Shown here: positions 16,970 through 27,698 of the stretch, one piece after another | Position numbering within the stretch: position 1 is the stretch's first letter | Layout: each line of letters starts with the position of its first letter | Notes under the pieces: model-generated | The model's database searches: none | Seen by the model: the letters and a program-made list of their open reading frames with translations, nothing else | What the model was told of the DNA's origin: nothing | Program-made: the position numbers and the translations under genes | Origin: VAZQ01 sp963758945 | GTDB taxonomy: Bacteria > Pseudomonadota > Alphaproteobacteria > Rhizobiales > Xanthobacteraceae | Assembly: GCA_963758945.1 (NCBI GenBank) | Contig: CAVWXY010000012.1 | Coordinates: 1 to 64,000, forward strand | Reading direction: 5' to 3' | DNA: 64,000 nt

Positions 16970-17260
16970 TCACAGTTCCAAGAGCTTCTTGTCGGCCAAG
17001 CCGCGCAGCAACGTGCCGACATCCGCGAGAATTTTCTCGCGCGGGGCGGTATAGGTCTTGGCGAGGTCGTCGACGATCTCGGCGAACGTGGCCTCGCCGG
17101 TGCAGCGCTTGATGATCTCGACGGCGATCTGGTCGGCCTTGAAGACGCGTTCGGGTGCGAGCAGCACCCATCCGCCCTGCGCCTCGTTGTAGGCGAGCCG
17201 CACGCCGCGCGGCAGCCGCGGGCGGGCCTCGGCGAGGATGGCGGCGTCGGGCTCGCTCAC
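16970..17260 (-). CDS. pqqD: PQQ biosynthesis peptide chaperone
   Basis: 96 residues, typical length. RPRLPRGVRLAYNEAQGGWVLLAPERVFKADQIAVEII and the KILADVGTLLRGL helix match PqqD, a winged-helix-like RiPP recognition element that holds PqqA and presents it to PqqE. It lies 9 nt after pqqC on the same strand. pqqE is not next but about 3.9 kb away. 16878-16969 after it contains no gene. Confidence 0.93.
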   Translation of the reverse strand: MSEPDAAILAEARPRLPRGVRLAYNEAQGGWVLLAPERVFKADQIAVEIIKRCTGEATFAEIVDDLAKTYTAPREKILADVGTLLRGLADKKLLEL

Positions 17261-17269
17261 GCGCGCCTC

Positions 17270-17998
17270 CTAATCCTTGGGCATGAAGGCGCCGGGCGGA
17301 ACATGCTTGGGCGTCACATAGGCGTGATAGAGCGCGTCCAGCATCGCCCACAGCACGTCGCATTTGAACTCGAGCGCGGCCAGCACCGCCTGCTGCGCCT
17401 CCGGCGTGTCGGCGTGGTGTTTGACGTAATCGAGCGCGAAGGCGGAATCGCGCTTGGCGAGCGGCGGACGCTTGGAGAAATAGGCGAGCGTGTCGGCGCT
17501 GACGAAATCGTAGCTCTTGAGCATCCCTTCGAGCCGCTCGCTGATGATCTGCGGCGAGAACAGCTCGGTGAGCGAGGAGGCCACGGCTTCGAGCAATGTC
17601 CTGTCGCGCACGAAGTGAACGTAGGCGTCGACCGCAAAACGGGTCGCCGGCAGGAGTCCAGCGAGCGCCACGACATACTCGCGGTCGAGCCCGACGCCGT
17701 CGGTGAGCTTGAGCCATCGTGCGATCCCGCCGTCGCCTTCACGCTCGCCGTCGTGGTCGACGAGGCGGCTGCGCCACTCCCGGCGCAGCGCGGGATCCTC
17801 GCAGCGCGCGATCAAGCTCGCATCCTTCACCGGAATCATCGCTTGGTAGTAATAGCGGTTGAGCGCCCACGCCTGGACTTGGCCCTTCGTGCATTTGCCG
17901 CCGTGCAGCAGCGCATGGAACGGATGCAGGCGATGGTAGCGCCGCGCCCCGACGTCGCGCAGGCTCGCCTCGAGTTCCTGCGGGGTCATCGGCTTCAC
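17270..17998 (-). CDS. pqqC: Pyrroloquinoline-quinone synthase
   Basis: 242 residues. RYHRLHPFHALLHGGKCTKGQVQAWALNRYYYQAMIPVKDA and later FFS-type helices (ALTELFSPQIISERLEGML, DYVKHHADTPEAQQAVLAALEFKCDVLWAMLDALYHAY) are diagnostic of PqqC. This cofactor-free oxidase carries out the final ring closure and eight-electron oxidation to PQQ with O2. The ATG overlaps the pqqB stop by 4 bp (ATGA), indicating coupled translation. Confidence 0.95.
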   Translation of the reverse strand: MKPMTPQELEASLRDVGARRYHRLHPFHALLHGGKCTKGQVQAWALNRYYYQAMIPVKDASLIARCEDPALRREWRSRLVDHDGEREGDGGIARWLKLTDGVGLDREYVVALAGLLPATRFAVDAYVHFVRDRTLLEAVASSLTELFSPQIISERLEGMLKSYDFVSADTLAYFSKRPPLAKRDSAFALDYVKHHADTPEAQQAVLAALEFKCDVLWAMLDALYHAYVTPKHVPPGAFMPKD

Positions 17999-18900
17999 AG
18001 CACGATCTCCATTCCATCCTCGGCGATCTCCCAGCCTGCGCGCTCGACTTCGAGGCGTTCCGGCGAGCCATCGACCAGGATCGGATTGGTGTTGTTGATG
18101 TGGACGTAGATGCGCCGGCCGGCGATGCCGGCAAGCGCCCGTAACGAGCCTTCCTCCCCGTCAATCGGCATGTGCCCCATACGGCGGCCGGTCTTGGTTC
18201 CGGTTCCGGTCGCGATCATCTCATCGTCACGAAACAGCGTGCCATCGAAAAAAACGACGTCGGCGCGCGCGAATCGGTGCGCCATGGCCGGCGTCACGGC
18301 CGCTGCGCCGGGAACATAGGCGATGCGCGCGTTCGCGGCCGCGATCTCGACCCCGACATTCGCTGCCGTCTCGCTCGCGGTCTCGGGGTTCTCGCCCTCG
18401 AGATAGAGCGGCACCTTTCCCGGCACCATGAAGAGTTGCGCGCAGATGCCGCCTGCAAGGGTCACTCCGGCGCCGGGAACGACCGCCCGCCGCTTTACGA
18501 CGTCGGGAGCCAGTACGGCGAACATGGGATTGTCCGCGAGGGCGGCGAGCGTGGCGGCCGTCGCACAAATCTCGAAGGGCTCGCGTTCACGCAGGCTCAA
18601 CAAGCCTGTGACCTGGTCGATCTCGGCGCCGGTGAGCAGCACAGCCTTGAGCGGGCTTCCGCGCGTCGCCGCGCGCGGGTGCAGCACTTTCGATTGCCGA
18701 AGTTGCTGCGGAAGGTCGGGCGAAGCGTTGATCAGGAGCCAGTTTTCACCGTCCGCGCTCACGGCCAGGCTCGCCTGTGTGCGCGACCGCACACGCGCGT
18801 TGCCCGCCCATGCCAAGCGGCAGGTCGGGCAACGGCAGTTCCACTGCGGAAAACCTCCTCCCGCCGCCGCGCCGAGCACGATCGCGGTGAGGCGCCCCAT
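17995..18900 (-). CDS. pqqB: PqqB, MBL-fold hydroxylase of PQQ synthesis
   Basis: 301 residues with the PqqB opening VLGAAAGGGFPQWNCRCPTC…SRTQASLAVSADGENWLLINASPD, where the CRCPTC group is typical. Further matches are LLTGAEIDQVTGLLSLRE, FFDGTLFRDDEMI and HINNTNPIL. It is a metallo-beta-lactamase-fold protein that hydroxylates the tyrosine ring of the PqqA-derived intermediate. It begins 26 nt after the pqqA stop and overlaps pqqC by 4 bp. Confidence 0.95.
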   Translation of the reverse strand: MGRLTAIVLGAAAGGGFPQWNCRCPTCRLAWAGNARVRSRTQASLAVSADGENWLLINASPDLPQQLRQSKVLHPRAATRGSPLKAVLLTGAEIDQVTGLLSLREREPFEICATAATLAALADNPMFAVLAPDVVKRRAVVPGAGVTLAGGICAQLFMVPGKVPLYLEGENPETASETAANVGVEIAAANARIAYVPGAAAVTPAMAHRFARADVVFFDGTLFRDDEMIATGTGTKTGRRMGHMPIDGEEGSLRALAGIAGRRIYVHINNTNPILVDGSPERLEVERAGWEIAEDGMEIVL

Positions 18901-18926
18901 TCAGGACCGACGCAACTGCGCCGGAA

Positions 18927-19004
18927 TCAGAACTCGGCCGGCAGGTAGCCGTTGATCTCGAGACCGATGCAGATCTCGACGAGGGTCGGAGTTGTCCAGG
19001 TCAT
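18927..19004 (-). CDS. pqqA: PQQ precursor peptide
   Basis: A 25-residue peptide starting MTWTTPTLVEICIGLEINGY. The E-x3-Y pair (Glu16 and Tyr20) is the conserved site that PqqE cross-links and that becomes PQQ. AGGGAAA lies 8 nt before the ATG. It heads pqqABCD on the minus strand. Confidence 0.92.
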   Translation of the reverse strand: MTWTTPTLVEICIGLEINGYLPAEF

Positions 19005-19353
19005 TTGGCGTTTCCCTAGAGTTCGTGTGAGCAAACGGTAAGGTAGACGGGGGCCGCTCGCCCTGCAAGGCCCCCGGTGCGGGCGCGTCGGACGAAGCCT
19101 GCTGGCATGGAACTCGGTTGCAAAAGAAAACCGGACCCTTGCGAGCCCGGTTACAGTTCGTCGGCGCGGGGCCGACAATCACCTTCCAGAGGGGAACAGC
19201 TGACGGCTTGACGACTGCAATCTGGGAGGATGGGCAATCGACCGCCGCCAGAGAGTCGCAGTATGCCCAGGCAATGTCCGCGGACAACACGGCGGGTCGC
19301 ATGCCAGCCATGCGGTGCACTGCGCTGCGGACTGCGTTGCGCCGCTCGCGGGA
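19005..19353. other. pqqA leader/promoter region, no gene seen
   Basis: 349 bp between the lysR stop and pqqA. A hairpin with 7-bp arms GGGGGCC/GGCCCCC (19049-19075) lies 45 nt before pqqA and could be part of the pqq leader. A further imperfect stem (ACCGGACCC…GAGCCCGGT, 19130-19151) is next to it. No T-run follows either stem, so simple terminators are not indicated. Confidence 0.4.
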
Positions 19354-20253
19354 TCAGAAATGCCAGCGCTGTGCCTTCGCGACGAGAAAGTCGCGAAATA
19401 CCTGCACCCGCGCGACCGATTTGAGCTCTTCCGGATAAACGAAATAGGCATCGAGCGCGATGCTGTCGGATTCGCCGAACAACTGCACCAGCCCGCCGTT
19501 TTCCTCCACCAGGTAGTCCGGCAGCAGGGCGATGCCGATACCCCGCTGGCACGCGCGCATGACGCCGAGCACGTTGTTGATGGTGAGGGTGGGCTCGCGG
19601 GGGCCCTTGCCGTTGCGCGCAACCTCGATCAGCCAGCGCCGGTTCTCGAAATGGTTGGGGACGATCGTGCCGCCGAGCAGCACGACGCGATGGTCATCAA
19701 GATCGTCGAGGGTGCGCGGCGTGCCGAACCGCTTGAGGTATTCCGGCGAGGCGTAGGCGTGGAACCGCACGGAGAACAGCTTGCGCTGGATCAGGTCGGG
19801 TTGGGTCGGCAGGCGCAGGCGGATCGCCACATCCGCCTCGCGCATCGCGAGGTCGAGCTCCTCGTCGGTCGTGATCAGCGTGAGATGGATGTCGGGGTAG
19901 AGATCGATGAATTCGCCCAGCCGCGGCGTAAGCCAGTGCACGCCAATTCCAGGGGTCGTCTGCACCTTGAGCTCGCCGTTCGGCCGCTCCTTGCTGTCTG
20001 TCAACTTGGCGCGCGCGGCCTCGAGCTTCATGAAAACGTCGTGGGCGGTGTGATGCAGGAGTTCGCCCTGTTCGGTGAGGATGAGCCCGCGGGCATGGCG
20101 GTGAAACAGCGACACTCCGAGTTCCTGCTCGAGCGCCGAGACCTGGCGCGAGACCGCCGACTGCGACAGCCCGAGTTGTTCGCCGGCATGGGTGAAGCTG
20201 CCGGCCTCGGCGGCGGCATGAAAGACCTTGAGCTTGTCCCAGTCCATGCTCAT
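19354..20253 (-). CDS. LysR-family transcriptional regulator
   Basis: 299 residues. The N-terminal helix-turn-helix is standard (LKVFHAAAEAGSFTHAGEQLGLSQSAVSRQVSALEQELGVSLFHRH), followed by the periplasmic-binding-fold effector domain (GELKVQTTPGIGVHWLTPRLGEFIDLYPDIHL … ACQRGIGIALLPDYLVEENGGLVQL). It lies 15 nt after trxB on the same strand, an order I associate with Hyphomicrobiales core genomes. The effector is unknown. The start is the ATG at 20253; an ATG two codons later is equally possible. Confidence 0.9.
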   Translation of the reverse strand: MSMDWDKLKVFHAAAEAGSFTHAGEQLGLSQSAVSRQVSALEQELGVSLFHRHARGLILTEQGELLHHTAHDVFMKLEAARAKLTDSKERPNGELKVQTTPGIGVHWLTPRLGEFIDLYPDIHLTLITTDEELDLAMREADVAIRLRLPTQPDLIQRKLFSVRFHAYASPEYLKRFGTPRTLDDLDDHRVVLLGGTIVPNHFENRRWLIEVARNGKGPREPTLTINNVLGVMRACQRGIGIALLPDYLVEENGGLVQLFGESDSIALDAYFVYPEELKSVARVQVFRDFLVAKAQRWHF

Positions 20254-20268
20254 TGGCGCACCCTGCTG

Positions 20269-21243
20269 TCACTCCGCCGCGACGACGGCCGGCTCCGCCT
20301 CGCCCTGCGCGGCCAGGAAGCGTTCCGCTTCGAGCGCGGCCATGCAGCCTTGGCCGGCGGCGGTCACGGCCTGGCGGTAGACGTCGTCGGTGACGTCGCC
20401 GGCGGCGAACACGCCGGGCACCGAGGTTGCGGTCGAGTACGGTGCGGTCTTGATGTAGCCCGACGGCTTCATCTCCACTTGCCCGGCGAAGAGTTCGGAC
20501 GCGGGGGTGTGACCGATGGCGATGAAGACGCCGTCCGCCGCGCGCTCGCTCAAGGCACCGGTCTTGACGTCGCGCAGCACGACACCCGAAACCTTGAGCG
20601 GATTCTTGCCGCCCACAACCTCCTCCAGCGCGCTGTTCCAGATCACCGAAATCTTCGGGTTCTTGAACAAACGGTCCTGCAGGATCTTCTCGGCGCGGAA
20701 ACCGTCGCGCCGGTGCACGACGGTGACCTGGGCAGCGAAATTGGTGAGGAACATCGCCTCCTCGACGGCCGTATTGCCCCCGCCCACGACGATGACGTTC
20801 TTGCCGCGATAGAAGAAGCCGTCGCAGGTGGCGCAGGCGGAGACGCCGTAGCCCTTGAATTTCTGCTCGGACGGCAGTTCCAGCCAGCGAGCCTGCGCGC
20901 CGGTCGCGATGATCACGCTGTCGGCGAGATAGCGGTCGCCGGAATCGCACTCCAGCCGAAACGGCCGGTGCGCGAGGTCGACCTTGCCGACGTGGTCGGC
21001 CACGATCCTCGTGCCGACATGCTCCGCCTGCTTCTGCATCTGCTCCATCAGCCAGGGGCCCTGGATGACGTCGGCGAAGCCGGGATAGTTCTCGACGTCG
21101 GTGGTGATGGTGAGTTGGCCGCCTGGCTGGATGCCCTGGAACAGAATCGGGTCCAGCATGGCGCGGGCGGCGTAGATCGCGGCCGTATAGCCGGCCGGTC
21201 CCGACCCGACGATGACGACCTTGGCGCGGGTGGGCTTACCCAT
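20269..21243 (-). CDS. trxB: Thioredoxin-disulfide reductase
   Basis: 324 residues. Two dinucleotide folds are seen (VVIVGSGPAGYTAAIYAARA for FAD and VIVVGGGNTAVEEA for NADPH), with the redox pair CATC between them in GVSACATCDGFF, and the C-terminal FAD motif GVFAAGDVTDDVYRQAVTAAGQGC. It reduces thioredoxin with NADPH in the cytoplasm. Several ATGs lie close together (21261, 21252, 21243). I chose 21243 because GAGGGG lies 9 nt upstream of it. Divergent from the Lrp-type gene. Confidence 0.95.
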   Translation of the reverse strand: MGKPTRAKVVIVGSGPAGYTAAIYAARAMLDPILFQGIQPGGQLTITTDVENYPGFADVIQGPWLMEQMQKQAEHVGTRIVADHVGKVDLAHRPFRLECDSGDRYLADSVIIATGAQARWLELPSEQKFKGYGVSACATCDGFFYRGKNVIVVGGGNTAVEEAMFLTNFAAQVTVVHRRDGFRAEKILQDRLFKNPKISVIWNSALEEVVGGKNPLKVSGVVLRDVKTGALSERAADGVFIAIGHTPASELFAGQVEMKPSGYIKTAPYSTATSVPGVFAAGDVTDDVYRQAVTAAGQGCMAALEAERFLAAQGEAEPAVVAAE

Positions 21244-21597
21244 CGAGAACATACCCCTCATGCGCTTGCGGCGGAGCGCCAAAGCCGGGGCGCCAGCCGG
21301 GCTGCGTTCGAGCGCCCATTCCAGTTCTAGTCCGGCGCCTTGCGGGCAACTGCGGTGACCCCTCGGCCCCTGAAGCGAACCTGCGCTTGGACGACGGCCG
21401 ATCGGGAAGGACGCGTTGATGCCTTGCACAATTTATGGGTTCTCGGCAGCTATGCAAGATATGCAGATCAGAAAGCCAACAGCCGTGCACAGCGGCCACC
21501 GGTTGATGGTATCCAGAAACCGCAGGCGAGCAATAATCTTTCGTGAAGGCTGCAGCTTCGCTAATGATGGCGAGGGTCACAGTTATCGGAGCGCTTC
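21244..21597. other. Divergent trxB/lrp intergenic region
   Basis: 354 bp holding the promoters of trxB (minus) and the Lrp-type regulator (plus). AT content rises at 21420-21550 (TTGCACAATTTATGGG and nearby), the likely promoter zone. No gene, strong hairpin or clear operator is seen. Confidence 0.5.
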
Positions 21598-22065
21598 GTG
21601 CCCGCTCGACTCGATGCCGTCGATCGACGGATTCTCAAGGAACTGCAGGACGACGGCCGCATCACCAATGTGGAGCTCGCCCGCCGGGTCGGCGTTTCGG
21701 CGCCGCCTTGCCTGCGACGGGTGCGAGCCCTGGAACAGGCCGGTTACATCAAGGGCTACCGGGCGTTGCTGGACGAGAAGTTGCTCGGCTACGAAGTGAC
21801 CGTTTTCGCGATGGTGCATCTCAGCAGCCAGGCCGAGAGCGACCTGAAGGCGTTCGAGGACTTCGTCCGCGCCCAGCCGCTGGTACGCGAATGCTGGATG
21901 CTTTCGGGCGAGATCGATTTCATTCTCAAATGCGTGGCGCCCGACCTGAAGACCTTCCAGGCCTTCGTCGCCGAGCTCACCGCCGCGCCGCACGTGCGCA
22001 ACGTCAAGACGTCGTTGACGTTGCGCAATTCCAAGGACGCGGCGATGGTGCCCATGGGCGCATGA
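21598..22065 (+). CDS. Lrp/AsnC-family transcriptional regulator
   Basis: 155 residues: an N-terminal helix-turn-helix (DDGRITNVELARRVGVSAPPCLRRVRALEQAGYIKGYRALLD) and a C-terminal RAM ligand-binding domain (VTVFAMVHLSSQAESDLKAFEDFV…CWMLSGEIDFILKCVAPDLKTFQAFV). It probably senses an amino acid and acts as an octamer. The start is a GTG with GGAG upstream. Its position divergent from trxB and near greA/carB is a core-genome arrangement. Confidence 0.92.
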   Translation: MPARLDAVDRRILKELQDDGRITNVELARRVGVSAPPCLRRVRALEQAGYIKGYRALLDEKLLGYEVTVFAMVHLSSQAESDLKAFEDFVRAQPLVRECWMLSGEIDFILKCVAPDLKTFQAFVAELTAAPHVRNVKTSLTLRNSKDAAMVPMGA

Positions 22066-22084
22066 TGGCCAGGTGCCGCCGGGT

Positions 22085-23101
22085 TCATGTTTCCGCGAAG
22101 GCGGGCATCACCTCGCGCGCAAACAGGTCGAGCGAGGCGAGCAATTCGGCGAGCGTCATGTCGCCGAAGGCCAACCACGACAGCAGATAGTTGCTGGCGC
22201 TCGCCGCGACTTCCGCGGCGATGAAATCGCGCACGGTGGCGGGCGATCCGGCGACGCCGTTGTCGATCGCCATGAGCTCGTCGAATGTGGACGGATAGAG
22301 CGCCGCGATCCGGGGCTCGGCGCCATGGCGCGCGAACAGCCAACGGAAACTGTCGCGCCAGCGCGGATAGGCGCGCCGCGCGACCGCGAGCGCCTCCGCG
22401 TCGGTGTTGGCAACCACCACGTGGCGCGCGACCCCTATCAGGGGCATCGGCCCGGCGTCTTTGCCGAGGCGGGCGCGCACCGCACGGTAGCGGTCGGCGA
22501 TGGCGCGGACGGTCGGGCGCAGCGCGATGATCGCGATGTTCACATCGTTTGTCGCCGGCCAATCCGCGTTCTCCGGGATCGTGGTCCCGTACCACAGCGG
22601 CGGATGCGGCCGCTGCACCGGCCGCAGGATCATCGGCACGTTGCGGAACTGGTAATGCTTTCCTTCGAACGTGAGCTCGTCGGCGGCGAGACCCTTCAGG
22701 ATGAGCTGGAAAGCTTCGTGATAGATCTCGCCGGTGGCGGCGAAGTCGAGGCCATAGGCGCGGGTCTCGAACGGCGACACGCCGCGCCCGACGCCGAGCT
22801 CGAGGCGCCCTTCGCTCATCTGGTCGAGCATGCAGATTTCCTCGATCAGGCGCAGCGGATGGTAGAACGGCAGGAGATAGACCAGCGGCCCGAACCGCAA
22901 GGCGCGGGTGCGTTGCGCCACGGCCGACAGGAACAGGCCGGGCGAGGCCGCGCAGCCGAGCGGCGTCGAATGGTGCTCGGCGAGGTGGTAGCCGTAGATG
23001 CCGCTGCGATCGTAGGCTTCGACCAGCCTGAGTCGATCGGCATAAAGCTGCCCGAGCGGCACGCCGGCATCGTCCATGTGATCGAACACGCCGAATTTCA
23101 T
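22085..23101 (-). CDS. LLM-class flavin-dependent oxidoreductase
   Basis: 338 residues of the bacterial-luciferase-like type: MKFGVFDHMD…LVEAYDRSGIYGYHLAEHHSTPLG, RLIEEICMLDQMSEGRLELGVGRGVSPFE, and the PVQRPHPPLWYGTTIPENADWPA segment. It would use FMNH2 (or F420) to oxidise an unknown substrate. It ends 20 nt from the convergent Lrp-type gene. No redox partner is adjacent. Confidence 0.88.
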   Translation of the reverse strand: MKFGVFDHMDDAGVPLGQLYADRLRLVEAYDRSGIYGYHLAEHHSTPLGCAASPGLFLSAVAQRTRALRFGPLVYLLPFYHPLRLIEEICMLDQMSEGRLELGVGRGVSPFETRAYGLDFAATGEIYHEAFQLILKGLAADELTFEGKHYQFRNVPMILRPVQRPHPPLWYGTTIPENADWPATNDVNIAIIALRPTVRAIADRYRAVRARLGKDAGPMPLIGVARHVVVANTDAEALAVARRAYPRWRDSFRWLFARHGAEPRIAALYPSTFDELMAIDNGVAGSPATVRDFIAAEVAASASNYLLSWLAFGDMTLAELLASLDLFAREVMPAFAET

Positions 23102-23141
23102 GGGGACCTCTATGCTGCACCCGGGCAGCCACCCCTAGGCT

Positions 23142-23178
23142 GTCATTGCCGGGCCTTGTCCCGGCAATCCCGGTTTGG
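23142..23178 (+). repeat. REP-like palindrome, left of the GIY-YIG gene
   Basis: It contains TTGCCGGG-CCTTGT-CCCGGCAA, a perfect 8-bp stem, flanked by GTCA and TCCCGG. An inverted, near-identical copy lies at 23483-23520, and the GIY-YIG gene fits between them almost exactly (13 nt on this side). Confidence 0.75.
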
Positions 23179-23191
23179 GGAAACTCGGAAC

Positions 23192-23481
23192 GTGAGGCAA
23201 TACTACGTCTACATCCTTGCCAGCCGCCGAGGGGGCGCGATCTACGTCGGCGTCACGAGTGATCTCGCGCGGCGTGTTTACGCGCATAAGAACGGATTGG
23301 TCCCAGGATTTACAAAGCGATACGGGATCGATCGTCTCGTCTATTTTGAGGTGTACGACACGGCTTATAATGCCATCCAACGAGAGAAAAATATCAAACG
23401 CTGGCCACGCGCGTGTGGAAAACCAAACTCATCGCGCAGTCAAATCCCGGGTGGCATGATCTTCATGAGGAGATCGCGTAA
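23192..23481 (+). pseudogene. GIY-YIG nuclease-domain protein, frameshifted
   Basis: From the GTG at 23192 the frame reads YYVYILASRRGGAIYVGVTSDLARRVYAHKNG…FTKRYGIDRLVYFEVYDTAYNAIQREKNIKRWPRA: the YYVYIL/YVGVT core, catalytic Arg region and late Glu of single-domain GIY-YIG proteins. The expected ending (WKTKLIAQSNPGWHDLHEEI) lies in another frame and stops at TAA 23479-23481. The change is at 23413-23417, where TGTGG stands in place of TGG. The gene is tightly framed by inverted REP-like palindromes. It is either recently inactivated or affected by a sequencing error. Confidence 0.75.
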
Positions 23482-23482
23482 C

Positions 23483-23520
23483 CAAAGAATCGGGATCGCC
23501 GGACAAGCCCGGCGATGACC
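23483..23520 (-). repeat. REP-like palindrome, right of the GIY-YIG gene
   Basis: It contains ATCGCCGG-ACAAG-CCCGGCGAT. The reverse complement matches the left copy over about 35 bp (GTCATCGCCGGGCTTGTC…). It starts one base after the GIY-YIG stop codon. Confidence 0.75.
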
Positions 23521-23545
23521 GCGGGTGGAGTGACTCAGGGTATCA

Positions 23546-24019
23546 CTAGCGCCACTCGACCTTCTTGACCTCGTAGGCCTTGGCGCCGCTCGGCGTCACC
23601 ACCTCCACGCTGGTGCCCTTGGCCTTGCCGATGAGCGCGCGCGCGAGCGGCGAGGTGATCGAGATCTTGCCTTTCTTGGCGTCGGCCTCGGGCTCGCCGA
23701 CGATCTGCCACACCTGCTTCTTCTCGGTGTCCTCGTCGACCAGCGTTACGGTCGCGCCGAACTTGATGGTGTCGCCCGATAGCTTCGACACGTCGATCAC
23801 CTCGGCGCGCGCGAGCTTGTCCTCGAGCTCGGCGATGCGGCCCTCGTTGTGCGACTGCAACTCCTTGGCGGCATGGTATTCGGCGTTCTCCGACAGGTCC
23901 CCGTGCGTGCGCGCGTCGGTAATCTGCTGGATGATGCGTGGCCGCTCCACCTGCTGGCGGTGCTTGAGCTCGTTCTCGAGCGTCAAATAGCCTTCCGCTG
24001 TCATCGGGATCTTGTCCAT
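23546..24019 (-). CDS. greA: Transcription elongation factor GreA
   Basis: 157 residues, family length. An N-terminal coiled coil (IPMTAEGYLTLENELKHRQQVERPRIIQQITDARTHGDLSENAEYHAAKE) carries the acidic tip that enters the polymerase channel. The C-terminal domain holds ITSPLARALIGKAKGTSVEVVTPSGAKAYEV. It rescues backtracked RNA polymerase. AAGGAA precedes the ATG at 24019; upstream in-frame starts extend beyond the family start. It lies 105 nt downstream of carB on the same strand. Confidence 0.95.
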   Translation of the reverse strand: MDKIPMTAEGYLTLENELKHRQQVERPRIIQQITDARTHGDLSENAEYHAAKELQSHNEGRIAELEDKLARAEVIDVSKLSGDTIKFGATVTLVDEDTEKKQVWQIVGEPEADAKKGKISITSPLARALIGKAKGTSVEVVTPSGAKAYEVKKVEWR

Positions 24020-24124
24020 CTGTTCCTTCAAACCTCCGACTTCAGCCAAGAGACAAAAATTCCGATCGCGGGCCGAAGTTTCATCCGGCCACGCGACCCT
24101 GGACCCTGTCCCAAACACGTACCG

Positions 24125-27448
<3,324 letters not shown>

Positions 27449-27482
27449 GGGCCTCGGCGGTAGGCGGGATGGCTCCGCGCAC

Positions 27483-27509
27483 AAAAAAAGGGCGCGCGGC
27501 TGCGCGTCC
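27483..27509 (-). terminator. Intrinsic-terminator-like hairpin in the carB leader
   Basis: On the minus strand GGACGCGC-AGCC-GCGCGCCC forms a GC stem with one mismatch and is followed at once by seven Ts (27489-27483). It ends 34 nt before the carB ATG, so it would stop transcripts heading into carB unless relieved. Attenuation is plausible. Alternatively it ends a short upstream transcript. Confidence 0.55.
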
Positions 27510-27698
27510 TTCGGTCGGCGCAGAGCCTGCGTCCCCGCGCGCGGGCGCTGTTTAGACCAGAATCGCCGGGCAGGGAAGGGCAGGCGGACTGTTGCCCGCG
27601 CCGGCCGCATCCGCGCCTATCGGCCGGCGGCATGAAACCGATTGCCCGGCCGACGGTTGGACCATCGACCTCGAAGCTGCCGTCTTGCTGGAGAGCGC

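Noticed and set aside
19315..21330. A 671-codon plus-strand frame across lysR and trxB
   Set aside because: Both opposite genes are certain. The frame has no ribosome site or family pattern and is an antisense shadow.
22073..23191. Long plus-strand frame leading into the GIY-YIG gene
   Set aside because: It lies opposite the flavin oxidoreductase gene. Only the part from 23192 has family sequence.
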